From Carposina sasakii (taxonomy: Eukaryota; Arthropoda; Insecta; Lepidoptera; Carposinidae), in the NCBI GenBank assembly GCA_014607495.2, contig CP053148.1, forward strand, positions 14,384,001 through 14,448,000: DNA of 64,000 nt, written 5' to 3'. Every line of letters starts with the position of its first letter. The first letter of the stretch is position 1. The position numbers and the translations under genes were made by a program. Shown here piece by piece: positions 53,001 to 64,000 of the stretch. Below the pieces are notes generated by a model, which saw only the letters and a program-made list of their open reading frames with translations, made no database searches and was not told where the DNA came from.

Positions 53001-53949
53001 GATGAAGGTAAATAGCCTATTTATGAAATAATTATTATGTATGCTTATTTTAAGTGAACTTGTTATTGGTTCTCATATGTAAATAAATTCTTTAAACCTA
53101 AACAAACAACGTAAATAGATTTAATATAGGTAATTTCTTTTCTCGAGGATTACTATATTGGAAAAAATAAATAAAGGCTTATTATTTTATTATCCCCGTT
53201 ATTATACGAATATCTAAAACTTAAAAGAGAACTTTTACTTAGTCAATGGATTCAGGAAGAAGTTAAAAAAATTAACTACTACATAAAAATATGGCATAAA
53301 TCTTATTTTGTGTAGATACAACGAGTAAAATATAATTATAAAACGTAATCTGAAAATTGATATTTGAATTTGTAAAGTGCTCCTATAACATGGCAAGCCC
53401 TAGGGAGGTCTATGATACTCAATAGGTATGTGCGTCTGTGATTACCTAATGTACTAATAAGAGATCCAAGATACTGTATCACACAAGATAGAACAGCTTA
53501 TTTCTCGAGTATGTATGGGACTACATACGGGCTGTAATGGGCATAACGTTTAAAGTTTTGAAGTTTAAATTTTAATAAATGTTATTAAAATTTAAACATA
53601 AGTCAATAGTATTGACAAATCTAACACTTATTGCAAATTATATTATTCGTTCACTTTACAACCCTAAACTTAGTCCCAAAGCATATTACTAAAAAGGGTT
53701 ATCACTCCGAATTAAAAATCGATTTTCATCATGCCACTCGCGCCATACTCCTTCCTCCATATTCTTTTCTCTATGGGCGCCATAGATCCAGGATTTGTAG
53801 GTGCGTACATGGTAGGTATGTGTGTACAAACATTGACATGACGATAGTAGATTTTTATTTCCGAATCTTAGTAGTTTTATGTGTTGAGAAGTGTTTGACT
53901 TGTGTTGTGTGTTGAATTTTGTCGACTGATTACGCTTTATTGTTTGCAG

Positions 53950-54131
53950 ATCCGTGGAATTGAGGTTCGACAGCCACACCGTGGTTGCTGGCATCCCGGC
54001 AGTCAAGTTCACCGTCAACGACTGGTTTCTCGACAACAATGAGGGCTGCTTCTGTCTGAATGTCACTCGAGGCGTTAACGCACCCAACGGCTGCTTGCTC
54101 AAAGGCGCCATGGAACTTTACTCCTGCGTAG
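53950..54131 (+). CDS. CD36-family receptor, exon 6 (last exon found)
   Basis: It begins after TATTGTTTGCAG and completes the Arg codon of 'DICR'. It reads 'SVELRFDSHTVVAGIPAVKF' and 'GCFCLNVTRGVNAPNGCLLK' to 'AMELYSCV', leaving one base of the next codon before GTAAGT. The 'GI....F......CFC......C...G...L..C' arrangement supplies the clustered cysteines of the CD36 ectodomain. In the family the next residues are 'GAP...S.PHF', then a long strand-rich part and the second membrane segment. I find neither up to 64,000, so the gene very probably continues to the right. Intron 5, on the left, is 16.9 kb and holds the LTR element. Confidence 0.9.
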
Positions 54132-54238
54132 GTAAGTCGATCAAAATCTCTAACAGCCGCACTAATAGACGCTTAATGGTTAGTTCAATACTAATTAGGG
54201 CTAATAAGCCTATATGAATGATGTTAGGAGTTCTATAT

Positions 54239-54300
54239 CCATATCTATCTATCCATTATTCTTCTTCTATATCTATCTATCTTCTATCTATCTATCTATA
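54239..54300. repeat. TATC/CTAT microsatellite
   Basis: Imperfect ATCT tetranucleotide runs with a TTCTTC interruption. A (CT)n run lies at ~55,003-55,027. Confidence 0.85.
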
Positions 54301-54505
54301 TACATAGAATAAAATTGTAACGGATCGATGTTTGTGCACGCTAATCTCAGAAACGGTTGAACCGATTTCGATGCAGTTTTCAGGAATATGTTGTGACAGG
54401 TCCCACTTAACATATACACTTAACATTTTATCCCGGGAAAAAGTATTTGTCCCGGATAATATCGCCATTTGATTTCTGCAGTCCACGCGGGCGTACACTA
54501 GTCTT
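54300..54505 (-). repeat. Lepidopteran interspersed repeat, 'CGCGACTCCGTCC' family, minus orientation
   Basis: The reverse complement carries the same order as 7,383-7,640: 'cccgcgtggactgcag', 'ccgggataa', 'gtgggacctg', 'gaaatcggttcaaccgttt', 'agcgtgcacaaac'. Non-coding. Confidence 0.65.
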
Positions 54506-55511
54506 ATATATAGATAGATACATGTGTTTCTCCATGTATATGGTAACGTAACCACTAACTTTGTTTACTTGTGACGCAGCACACTGCATGGCAAACATTG
54601 ATAATGCGCAACTTCGAATCAGGAAAAGACGAAAATTTTAAATTAGGTATAGTTGGATGGTACTAACTAACTTATATTACTTTGTTTTATTTCTTACATG
54701 ACACTGGTTGTAAGCACGAGATTGCAAATAGGAGCAGCGTTAACAATATTTTATGCGATGGATTGGAGACATAATGGGCACGCCTTAGTGGACAGAACTG
54801 TAACCTAATTCGTATGACTGAATTCGCATTCGTAACTAGAGAGGTCTTAAAGTTAGTTTCTACGTTAATTTTATTTACGTACTACTAATACCCATTTTCC
54901 TTAGTAGCTGTACATTGTTATACCGGTACATCAGCTTGGACTAAGTAAGTACCCACTATAAAAAAAAATCTAGAAAGTACGATTGATTCGAACTTCTTTA
55001 ACTTCTCTCTCTCTCTCTCTCTCTCTACGATTAGCTTATTAGTGACATAAAAATTTCATAACTTTTATTAGACATCATCGGTATTTATTATCGACAGTAA
55101 AATGTATGGAATATCAGTCAAATTTAGAAAATAGCTCATAGCTCAGTAAACAATTTTTAAATTCTCTTTCTTCTTCAATGGTCTTTACGACTAATCTTTT
55201 ATTCTTAAACTCACCAAGAACTGTTTATCTTTTTCTATAGTAAAACGTTCTAGCACCTACCTACTTATGTATCATTATCCCACACTTTTTATGCGATAGA
55301 TAAATAGGAATAAAAAATGTACCTACTTAATATCTAAAGTACCTAAAATATCTAAAGCAGTCAGTGCAGGCTGCTGTAGCGCAGAAGTGCAAAAGCAGTT
55401 AGCATACTTAGCCTGGGCTAACGCTCGCTCGCGCAAGTCAGCGGAAACTCGACATCTGAAGAACAACCAAACCACCAAGTCCGCGAAGAAAACGTTACGT
55501 ACGTTATGTTT

Positions 55512-55667
55512 ATGAAATTATTAATAAAGAAATGGAAAAAATTCCTCACCCGGGTGGGAATCGAACCCACGACCTCTGCATTCCGCGTGCCAGCGCTCTC
55601 ACCACTGAGCCACTGGGTCAATTACTCGGATGACGAATTTTACCATATCTTTTCTAAATTACATATT
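55512..55667 (-). repeat. tRNA-derived SINE with 11-bp target duplication
   Basis: Complete copy on the minus strand: A box TGGCTCAGTGG, B box GGTTCGATTCC, then 'cccacccgggtgagg' and a 'ttccatttctttattaataa' tail. It is flanked by ACGTTATGTTT on both sides (55,501-55,511 and 55,668-55,678). The frames reading 'GIEPTTSAFRVPALSP' on either strand are tRNA-like DNA, not protein genes. The insertion lies just before the LINE copy at 55,679. Confidence 0.88.
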
Positions 55668-55678
55668 ACGTTATGTTT

Positions 55679-58160
55679 GAGCACATCGGCCGCATTGGCA
55701 CCAAATTGGCTTCATACCCCACAGGAAGCAAAGCATTTAGGTCTTTTAGCTAAAGCGGTTGAGTCCAACTTCTGTCGCTCATCTTTACTGCCACTTCAGA
55801 ATCCTGATGGTACACTGGCTTACACTGCAAGAGAAAAAGCAAACTTATTTGTGTCTCTCTTTGCGGAAAGTTCGTGTCTAGATACAGCGGGCAAAATACC
55901 ACCACAGTTACCTCGTGCTGATTCATCGATGCAAAATGCACACATTCGACAAAAAAAGGTACTCAATGCTCTGCGTGCTTAGACATCAATGAGGCCAGTG
56001 GGCCTGAATTCGGCCTGATGGTATTTCTGCAATAAAATTGTACTGCGTAACTGCACACCAGAGTTGTCTCCTGTATTAACACGTCTATACCGACACTGGA
56101 GATTGGACAAGTACCTAAGTCTTGGAAGCTTGCTAACGTGCAGCCCGTGCCTAAGAAGGGTACGAGTAGTTGTGCCGACCCTACTAATTATAGACCTATC
56201 TCGGTCACCTCCATACTCTGCAAGATTATGGAGCGTGTGCTGAACGCTCGCCTTTTGGCATATCTTGAAGACAACGACCTATTCAGCGACCGGCAATATG
56301 GTTTTCGGCGTGATCGTTCAACTGGTGATCTTCTTGCATATGCCAACCATATTTGGAGCGAAGCAATCGAGAAGCACGGGGAAGCCATTGCTGTCTCACT
56401 CGATATCTCCAAGGCATTTGATAGGGTATGGCACGACGGCCTTTTAAGCAAGCTCCCATCGTATGGAATCTCTGATAATTTTGCACCTGGATTGCTGACT
56501 TTTTGAAGAAGCGCTCAATACGTGTGGTCCTTGACGGTCATTTGTCTGATCAAATCACCATTGACACTGGAGTTCCGCAAGGGTCAGTACTATCTGCAAC
56601 CCTTTTCCTATTACATATAAACGATCTGCTTATGCCTGGTTCCTTTGGATATGCAGATGACACCACTGTTGCAGATAGATTACTTTTCGAGTGCAAGGGC
56701 TACCAGAGATCAAGTCCAGTCTTGTCTAGAGTCAATGATTAAGAGAGTTGATTTGACACTACAGGCAGTCTCCGACTGGGGCGTTTAGTCCAATTTAACA
56801 CATTTAAACCGTAGGCGTGTATATTTACCACAAAACGGAGTAAGTTCGACCTGACTCCGACTTTCCAGGGTGTGTCCTTAGCAACAACTAACCATTTTCA
56901 GCTCTTAGGGCTGGACATATCAGCAACGTCGAATTTTGGCAAGTACATCGAGTCCATAGCAAAAATCTCAGCTAAAAAGGCTAGACGCCCTATCCAAGGT
57001 TTAGGCGGTATTTTACTTCACAGCAACTGTTGGCACTATATAAAGCGCAAGTTCGCCCTTGTATGGAATACTGCTGCCCACCTTTGGGATGGATCAGCTA
57101 AGTATCAGCTAGCCGCACTGGACTCGATGGAAAAACGGGCAATGGAACTTATTGGAGATGAAACCGTAGCAAATTCGAAACTCCAGGACCTGATCCACCG
57201 CCGTAAAATTGCTGCCTTGTCAGTGTTTTTACCCGACTGCGCGACGCAAAGGAGTGGTATTGTATTTAGCAGCCTATGTATGTATGTATTGTATGTATGA
57301 ATGAATGTATGTTTGTATGTTCCTTTGAAGCTCTACACCGACCAAACGCCTTGGCCGATTTTTATGATTCATACGTCAATCGATTTCTCTTGTGTCACTA
57401 AAGACGTTAGTGAAAATCCAATATGGCGACTACTGGACGCCATTTTGTGAAAATGTAAAAAATTTAAGTCGACAAACTATATCGAGTGGGGTATCGTTGA
57501 AGGTATTTAAAAATCATTTTTAGGTTTCTCTCAACATTTTTCGATTCGACCAACCGTTTAGGATCTATATCGATTGAAAGTTGCGTAACAACCATTCTCC
57601 CATATAAGTTTTTAGACAGCAGCTAGACGAAAACTTCTTGCTGCCGAGCATGTTGCGCATGTTTCTTGAAGCGTAGTAGCTAGGTATCTACTCATAACAA
57701 AAAAGTATAAAATAAAAAAACATAATTTAAAACATCCAATTCTTTTCAGTTTTTTTTATTGTGTACATTATTTGGTTCTTTTTTAAGCAGTCGGGTTTTT
57801 GGAATTTTTAAATTATGTTTTATACAGGATACACTTTTGGAGAGTGTGCGTGGGAACTTCACAATACAGTTCCACCAGCCCCTTTTTACCATTGGTATAC
57901 TATACGCAGATTAGCGTATCACCCTTATGTTGTTGATATCCCACCCATCCGCATCAAACGTTATGCCAACTCGTTTGTAATGCGAACGGCTAAGGAGTGG
58001 AATGCACTTCCTGCCGATGTATTTCCCGAGCACTACAATATTAGTCCCTTCAAAGCTAGAGTGAATAGGCACTTTTTAGGCAAACATGTACAACCTTAGG
58101 CCGCATCTTGTTTAACATCAGGCACGATGACGGTCAAATGTTTGCCAAAAAGCTAATTGT
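55679..58160 (+). pseudogene. Non-LTR retrotransposon (jockey/CR1-like), RT to 3' end, interrupted
   Basis: On the + strand it reads a pre-RT linker, then 'PTNYRPISVTSILCKIMERV', 'ISKAFDRVWHDGLL', 'GVPQGSVLSATLFLLHIND', 'FGYADDTTVADRLL' (RT catalytic motif F/YADD) and the C-terminus 'YHPYVVDIPPIRIKRYANSF'. Stops and frameshifts near 55,981, 56,504 and 56,742 inactivate it. A ~590-bp foreign segment interrupts it at 57,231. It is the most complete copy of the family also seen at 5,330 and 7,680. Confidence 0.85.
57231..57817. mobile_element. Insertion with CCCGACTGC inverted ends inside the LINE
   Basis: The LINE frame breaks at 'cagtgttttta' and resumes at 'gttttatacaggatacac'. Between them CCCGACTGC (57,232-57,240) and GCAGTCGGG (57,787-57,795) face each other, with ATGTATGTATG runs after the left end and 'ctctacaccgaccaaacgcc' further in. 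The target duplication is probably GTTTTA-like but blurred by T runs. No transposase frame, so a non-autonomous element of unassigned class. Confidence 0.65.
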
Positions 58161-60695
58161 AAAAAAAAGGTAAGTAAATCAGATCCATAAATCACGAATA
58201 CGGTAGATGTGTTAAATACCATATCACAGTACAAGATCACTCATTTATTAAACATGAGTGACGTGCACGATTAGTATTCATTCTTGTGTTTACTCTGAGT
58301 GTTTATTTCAACTAAAATTAGGCGCTGAGGCCATCGCCTCACCTCTGACCTGTGCGGAAATAGGCGCACCATAGAGTAATAACAAGGCGGTGGAGTAATT
58401 TGCTTTCATACGACTGTAAAAAAAATATACTTCCTTTTTGCTTACTTTACTGGTACGAGTAGGTTTCATATACTTTATTGATACACATTATCCTCATTTT
58501 ATGTATCTTACTTATAAATTTTTAGAATAGGTACAAGGAAAAATCGGGCTGTCTATCTGAGGCTAAGGTTTTGCATTATTGATGTACTTAGGCACTATCT
58601 AAAGTAGTACCTTAGAAGCTACGTTTGTTGACCCTTTTACGTAATATTTCTCCACATCGAATTTCCTCCTCTTCGAAAGTTGCTGTGTCGCTGTGTCTGA
58701 GGCCGAGTATTAGGGCGTTGACCCTCTATATAATATTTGCACTGTGATCGGACCAGCTCCGTACGTGTGCTCGGCCAGAGGTGCACAAACTTTAATCTGA
58801 TCATCCCAGCTTGTGCCGAATTTGTGCCTCTGTAACCAATGACTTATGAGCTTCCGTTAAGCCGGTTTGTCGGGAAAAGCTAACAGTTAGGCTAGGCCCA
58901 ACCTGCACCAACTCCTTAATATTCGGATTAAACTTCATCGTTTATCAAACACGACATCTCTTACTGTTAACGTTGAAAGCACGCAAATTAGTCGAAAGCA
59001 GCGTGTATGCAAATTCGAGGATTAAATGCAATCCAGGATTACACAAGATAGAGTTAGTTAAGTAGGTACAAACAAATAAATAGACTAAGGGAGTTTCCAA
59101 GCCGTTTCCATCAATTAGGAAACAGGCCGGCACACTTCCAATGAAGTAAGACAATGGATGTGCTGACCATGCACTAGCACATCGAGCGGTGGGAACCAAC
59201 CGACCAGGGCAACGCCAGTCTCGTCGTGACCTTTCACATAACATATAATATCCATGTAATTATTAATTTTAATTAAAATAAATCTTTTTTAAAAAGGCAT
59301 TATTCATTGCCAAACATATAAGTAGGGATAGGAATAAAGTATTATCTATTTCCATACAATTAAACGTTACTAATTATTAGGTAAGAGATGCCTGATAATA
59401 CTGAAACTTAATATCTGATGTGGTTGAGTAAAAGAAAAAATCTGATTGTATTTACTTGTACCTACTTAGTTACACATTTATATATCGATATATTGTTTTT
59501 CCATCATTTTTCGCGGACGGAGTCGCGGGCGTCCAAGGTACTCAATTAACATCCTTCTTAATGAGATCAACATTATAAAAAGTTATAAGATCACCTTTTA
59601 GTAAGAAATCAAAACTTAGATCTTCGTAATATTTAATTTAAATTAAATGATTTTTGAAATTAAGTATTTGTCGCGCGCACCGACACTGACTGCGTAAGAA
59701 AGTTAAGATCCATATCCGTATCCACGGATATTGACACTAAATATACGTATTCAGATCCGTATCTGCGGATATACATTTTTAACGATCCGGCACATCACTA
59801 GTAATGTGTTGGGTTTTAGAGTTTCATAATTAGTGGTTTAATAATATACTAATTTCTATAATCCTGATGATGCCATGGGTGTTGACGAAACATTTGTACC
59901 TAGATTATTAATCTAGTTTTTTATTTCGGAATAGTGAGATTTAGTGCGATGTATTTCTTGCATGCTAGGTGCTTGGATTTGGTTTCTGGTGGAGATTGTA
60001 GATTGTAGATTTACCAGATCCGAGGGTCAGTGGAGGGTATAGGGCCCGGTGGAGGACGCACCCATAGTGAATGTTTGAACTTCCGAATTGTAACGCCTAA
60101 TACAATTTCATTTTTAATGATCTAAGGCCTAAATAAACAAACTAAACTATATTTTTTTACTGAACATATGAAAAAAATATTGTAAAATTTTGAAATTTTC
60201 CTGCGAAAATTTTCAGTGCTTTCCGCCTCAGAATCATGGTCTGAAGTCATGGTATCAATATTTGCCTGGCTGTCACAAACACCCTGTTTATCATCTGAGC
60301 TTAAAATTTTATAATTGCTGCAAAATATTACTAAAACCAGTTTAATCTGAATGCCGATAAGTAATGAATCCACAAATCCAATAATCTTAATAAAACACCT
60401 AATCCTTTTTCAATTTCAAGAAAAAAGTTAAAACGTTGACCACCACTGGGACGGTGACGTTCTCGAGTCAAGGTGAACCGCCGCAGCCTAACCATACAGA
60501 TCTCTCCTTGTTTCCTCACTGTCGCACCGCACCAAACCGCGATAACACTTTATCTGCAGTACTTCAAAATACTAAGCAGCTTAACCTATTAAGATTACCG
60601 TTCGGATACGGGCGTGACACACTATTACCTAGCCTCCTCCGCCACGGCTACTCAGGTACAAATCGCGCGCGCACCTCATGTGCGCACGCATTACC
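58161..60695. other. Interval between LINE and lysozyme-like gene
   Basis: I see no gene. Small items: a TTTTCGCGGACGGAGTCGCGGG piece of the lepidopteran repeat at ~59,508-59,530, a set of 'atccgtatc(c/t)(g)cggata' repeats at 59,710-59,775, and a diverged relative of the 17,115 hairpin repeat at ~59,995-60,110. The promoter and 5' untranslated region of the lysozyme-like gene should lie at the right end, where the DNA becomes GC-rich (60,430-60,690). Confidence 0.6.
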
Positions 60696-62471
60696 ATGCT
60701 CCGTATCGCGTGGTGGACATGTGCCCTTACAACGCTTGTCAGCGCACGGATGTACGAGCGCTGCGAGCTGGCGCACGACTTGAACCAACTGGGGATCCGA
60801 CGAGACCACCTGGCAACCTGGGTATGCATCGCCTACCACGAGTCTCGCTTCAACACGGCCGCCTACAACCCGGCCAGCCTCGACCACGGTCTTCTGCAGA
60901 TCAGCGAGCTGTACTGGTGTGGGGACGGCAAAGCTTGCGGCATCCCGTGTTCCGCACTCCGGGATGATGAGATTGCTGACGATGTCGAGTGCGCTCTCCA
61001 GATACACGAGGAACACACGCGTCTCCAAGGGGATGGCTTCACGGCGTGGGTTGTCTACCCGCTCCATTGCATGGAAAACACTAAGAAGTATCTAGCAGAT
61101 TGTGATGCCACTTTGAAGAACCACACTAAGCAGGAGAGACCTAAATTTGAGAAAGGAAGATTTTTGAGTAGTAACACGAATAAATCAAATGCAACTACTC
61201 GTAATAACCTCAATTTGAAGATAGATGAGTTAAAACCGCCATATTTGGCTATCAATGCACTGGTGCGGGAAACGTATGGACGTACCCTCTATGGGGGTGT
61301 AGGCAAACAAAACACACAAAGGGATTGGATAAACTTCAAGATTAATAACATTGATTCCCTTTCTTTGCCTGTGTTCAATAAGAATTCCTATTCCAATGAA
61401 GTACAGACTACTACTTTAGCAACTATGACATCAACACCTCGTCCTGTAAGTCCTACGCCAATACCCGTGCGCCGAATAGAATCAAACGATTTCCGTCATG
61501 GGACTAATTACAATACTATAACTATGCCAAAAGCCATTGTTGGCAAAGGGTACGAATCAATTAGCAAGAACGCCCCCAGTGTCGCTTCATCAACAGAAAG
61601 TAACATGAAAACTGAATTTAGTTTCACAACCCTACGTCCTTTATTGAACTATAGTTTTATAAATTTGCCGAAACCTTCTACTACAACACAGAAGCCGGAA
61701 ACACGGAGTACAAAATTTAGCAATTTCACAACTTCTCCTCTATTTAACTACATATCTAAGAATATCAATTCGGAGTCTACAACCAAGCAAAAACCGGATA
61801 CACGAGAATCTACTTCAAGGTCGCCCATCACATTTACATTACCGACATCAGTTAGACCTGTGCTATTATCTGTTACAACGACACAAAAGCCAACCTTCAG
61901 TTTTACCACTACATCGTTGGCAACAACATCAACAACGGAGGCTCCCAAATTTTATCTTCGCCAGAGTTCCAGCAGTTCTATAAGTCCAAAGCCAGCCTCG
62001 TCGTTATTAGCCACTATTACAACAACGGAGGCTTCTAAATTTTATCGCCTGCAGGAATCAGCCAGGTCGATAAATTTTGATCTCAAACCGACCTCATTAT
62101 CCTTGGCGACGACTACAACAACCGAAGCTCCTAAATTCAGGCTGGATTTAGGCAGGTCGATAAGTTATGCTCCAAAACCGGCCCCTTCATCAGCATATGC
62201 CGTTACAGTTCGGCCGACCAACGCTACCGCTGCACCGTACCCAAACACCTCCAGAACGACAGAATCAATATTTGACCTATATTTAAACCCGATGAGGAGG
62301 AAATCTTTACCGGCATATAAGTTCTCACCCTTGGATAGCCGCTACAAATTGAAGATATTTTCTGAAGGGACGACTACCCCTCTTCCCGTGAAAGCCACGA
62401 GCCGTGATCCTAAATCTCCGGTAGGAGGAGCTACACGAAATCATTTCAGAAGACAGATACTCGCCACATGA
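60696..62471 (+). CDS. c-type lysozyme-like secreted protein with long Ser/Thr-rich tail
   Basis: 591 residues. A signal peptide (~1-17, MLRIAWWTCALTTLVSA) precedes a c-type lysozyme domain (~18-136). The eight cysteines (23, 44, 75, 81, 85, 99, 125, 136) follow the family pattern. Glu49 ('YHESRFN') and Asp63 ('SLDHGLLQIS') occupy the positions of catalytic Glu35 and Asp52, so muramidase activity is plausible. Residues ~137-591 form a Ser/Thr/Pro-rich, mucin-like tail. At ~400-500 it has three ~35-40-residue repeats, each starting like 'TTTTEAPKF'. This tail is far longer than an ordinary ~120-140-residue lysozyme; insect lysozymes with mucin-like extensions are known. I prefer the ATG at 60,696 (ACCATGC, clean signal peptide) over 60,678. 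No intron is apparent, unlike many lysozyme genes. Confidence 0.88.
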   Translation: MLRIAWWTCALTTLVSARMYERCELAHDLNQLGIRRDHLATWVCIAYHESRFNTAAYNPASLDHGLLQISELYWCGDGKACGIPCSALRDDEIADDVECALQIHEEHTRLQGDGFTAWVVYPLHCMENTKKYLADCDATLKNHTKQERPKFEKGRFLSSNTNKSNATTRNNLNLKIDELKPPYLAINALVRETYGRTLYGGVGKQNTQRDWINFKINNIDSLSLPVFNKNSYSNEVQTTTLATMTSTPRPVSPTPIPVRRIESNDFRHGTNYNTITMPKAIVGKGYESISKNAPSVASSTESNMKTEFSFTTLRPLLNYSFINLPKPSTTTQKPETRSTKFSNFTTSPLFNYISKNINSESTTKQKPDTRESTSRSPITFTLPTSVRPVLLSVTTTQKPTFSFTTTSLATTSTTEAPKFYLRQSSSSSISPKPASSLLATITTTEASKFYRLQESARSINFDLKPTSLSLATTTTTEAPKFRLDLGRSISYAPKPAPSSAYAVTVRPTNATAAPYPNTSRTTESIFDLYLNPMRRKSLPAYKFSPLDSRYKLKIFSEGTTTPLPVKATSRDPKSPVGGATRNHFRRQILAT

Positions 62472-64000
62472 ACTTAGGTAAATAATATTCGACTGCGTAT
62501 GTAAATAGATAAGACTTTAGTTTTCTAAATTGTAAAAATTATCCAATTAAGTAAGTATGTAATTAGATATTATGAGATGTTGTTTAGAACTCCTTGCGTT
62601 TTATTACTTACTGCGAGTCCTTAGGTACATAAATGATAGTTATCCTTAAGCTTTTTTGACATCATAACAGTTATTTTTATTGATATTACTTAGTCATTTA
62701 TTTTATTATTGATTCCAGAGCTTTGCGTTACCGTTAGGTTTGTTTGCCTTCAAAAAATTTTAAAAAGTCTTGAATCTATCTAATGTTTTTTTTTCATTTT
62801 CTTAGTACCTAACTACCTACCCGAGTACTTAATATGCCTTGGACTTTCCTTGTGCCCGTATAATGCAAGTCCACTTGCGATACTTGTGTGTTCATTATGT
62901 GGATTCATAAATTATCAACTGGCTATGGTCAGTGGTGTCATTGCTTGTTGAATTTAATTTGTTTATTTATAGATACCAGTACAAGTTGTACCACGATATT
63001 ACCATTTGTTCGCTAAATTTCAATTTGTAACAGAAAATACAAATTAAATATATGTACAGGATGCAACAAAAGGTATCCTAAGCTAAATGATATGAAATAG
63101 CCCACTATAGGAAACCTATCGACATAATTTGAGTCTGGCAAACAGTTTTTTTTTTTGAGGTAGTATGAAGAATTCCCGAACATTTCAGAGATGTTTATAC
63201 AATCTTAGAAAATAAACAAGTGATTAATTTTATAAGGAGATTAGTTCTGAGGGCTATTGTCATAGATTTTTCGTCAATAAGTTAGTAGGTACCTAGATTT
63301 TATCTAGTACCTAAATTGTTTTTATATGTTAGTTATTGATAAACTTGTTAGGTTTTGTGGAATTCTGATGTAAATTGTGTGTGCATTAGTGTCTGAATAG
63401 GTCTCACAATGCTTCTATAAGTGTGGACCTGTTATTGGCTTTATGTGTCTACAATTTTAACTGTAATTATAAATACCTGTTGGTCTTCCTAAAATTGTAA
63501 AATAAAATAAAAAAAATCACGGGAGGCCGCTAGTAGGTGTCTAAGTAAATACGCAATCTGCTTAGTGTTTGTATATGTATATTATTTCTAATGAACGTAA
63601 AGTATACATTTTATTGGTGTATAAACGCGGGACATTTGCAAATCATAAACTGTGCAAGGAACCCGTTTTTTCATACGAAACAAAGAGGTGCTAATGACGA
63701 ACTACGACACTCGGATTCATATAGACAATATTATTTTACTTTGTAGGTAATACATTTTTTTTAACATATTAATTATACATTTATCTTATGTCATAAGTGT
63801 AACCTTTAGCTTTGCGATTGTAAGATACCTAATAATAATTATTATTATTATTTAAACTTAAACTTTATAAATATTCATGTGACAACGTTTGTAACTACCT
63901 ACAATCTGGTTAGGCTGGTTGCGTGTTGTGGTTTTTATTTATGACTACGAGTAAATGGCCACTTTTGTCAGTATTATTTTTTCTGTTAACCTAATGTGTT
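62472..64000. other. 3' flank of the lysozyme-like gene
   Basis: No coding sequence recognised. AATAAA-type signals occur late, clearest at ~63,501 in an A-rich stretch (aaaataaaataaaaaaaat). If the true poly(A) site is there the 3' untranslated region is ~1 kb. No exon of the CD36-family gene (expected 'GAP...PHF' or a C-terminal membrane segment) is visible. Confidence 0.5.
63055..63275. repeat. Hairpin MITE, 'TACAGGATGCAAC' family, partial copy
   Basis: It starts TACAGGATGCAACAAAAGGT, with 'atagcccactataggaaacctat' in the left arm and 'gggctattgtcatagatttttcg' in the right arm. The right terminus is missing. Confidence 0.6.

Noticed and set aside
60648..61067. 139-codon minus-strand frame under the lysozyme domain, and a 117-codon frame at 60,614
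   Set aside because: Shadow frames of a GC-rich coding exon whose + frame has the complete lysozyme cysteine pattern.

Overview
The window looks like nuclear DNA of a moth or butterfly. It is AT-rich and full of short TACCTACC-type runs. It carries interspersed repeats I associate with Lepidoptera: the 'CGCGACTCCGTCC' family, the 'AGGGTTCCGTACC' family, RTE and jockey/CR1 LINE tails, and a tRNA-derived SINE. Introns have ordinary GT-AG borders. No prokaryotic features are present.

Host genes. Six exons on the + strand (15,875-54,131) encode the first ~368 residues of a CD36-family (scavenger receptor class B-like) membrane protein. They cover the N-terminal membrane anchor and most of the ectodomain. 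The last ~120-150 residues and the second membrane segment were not found and probably lie past the right edge. If so, the second host gene, a c-type lysozyme with a long Ser/Thr-rich tail (60,696-62,471, +), sits inside the last intron of the receptor gene on the same strand. The first 15.8 kb hold only repeats and sequence without a recognisable gene.

Mobile DNA fills the introns. (1) In the 16.5-kb intron 3 is a 7,773-bp Polinton/Maverick-type (adintovirus-like) element, 23,562-31,334, with a 6-bp target duplication AACATA. It has apparently intact genes for a double-jelly-roll major capsid protein, a penton-like protein, a small pX/pVI-like basic protein and an adenain-type protease. It also has two conserved proteins of unknown role, a broken integrase with a chromodomain and a broken packaging ATPase. 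No DNA polymerase B gene is visible. Its 1.35-1.38-kb terminal inverted repeats each carry a protease gene and the last ~90 codons of the capsid gene. It landed inside a TA-flanked hairpin repeat. (2) In intron 5 is a young 6,048-bp Ty3/gypsy-type LTR retrotransposon, 39,078-45,125. Its LTRs differ at one position of 297, its 4-bp target duplication is GTAG, and its 3' region has ~75-bp tandem repeats. (3) There are several non-LTR retrotransposon fragments, an 890-bp hAT-type element with an exact 8-bp duplication, SINEs, and many hairpin MITEs, two of which end only 25-30 bases before splice acceptors of the receptor gene.

The most unusual observations are three. The first is the polymerase-less Polinton with gene-carrying inverted repeats. 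The second is a hairpin repeat at 13,633-13,898, inside a LINE 3' region, whose two stem arms are both saturated with A-to-G changes on one strand while its loop is not; this is the pattern expected from A-to-I RNA editing followed by reverse transcription. The third is the pair of hairpin MITEs abutting two splice acceptors.
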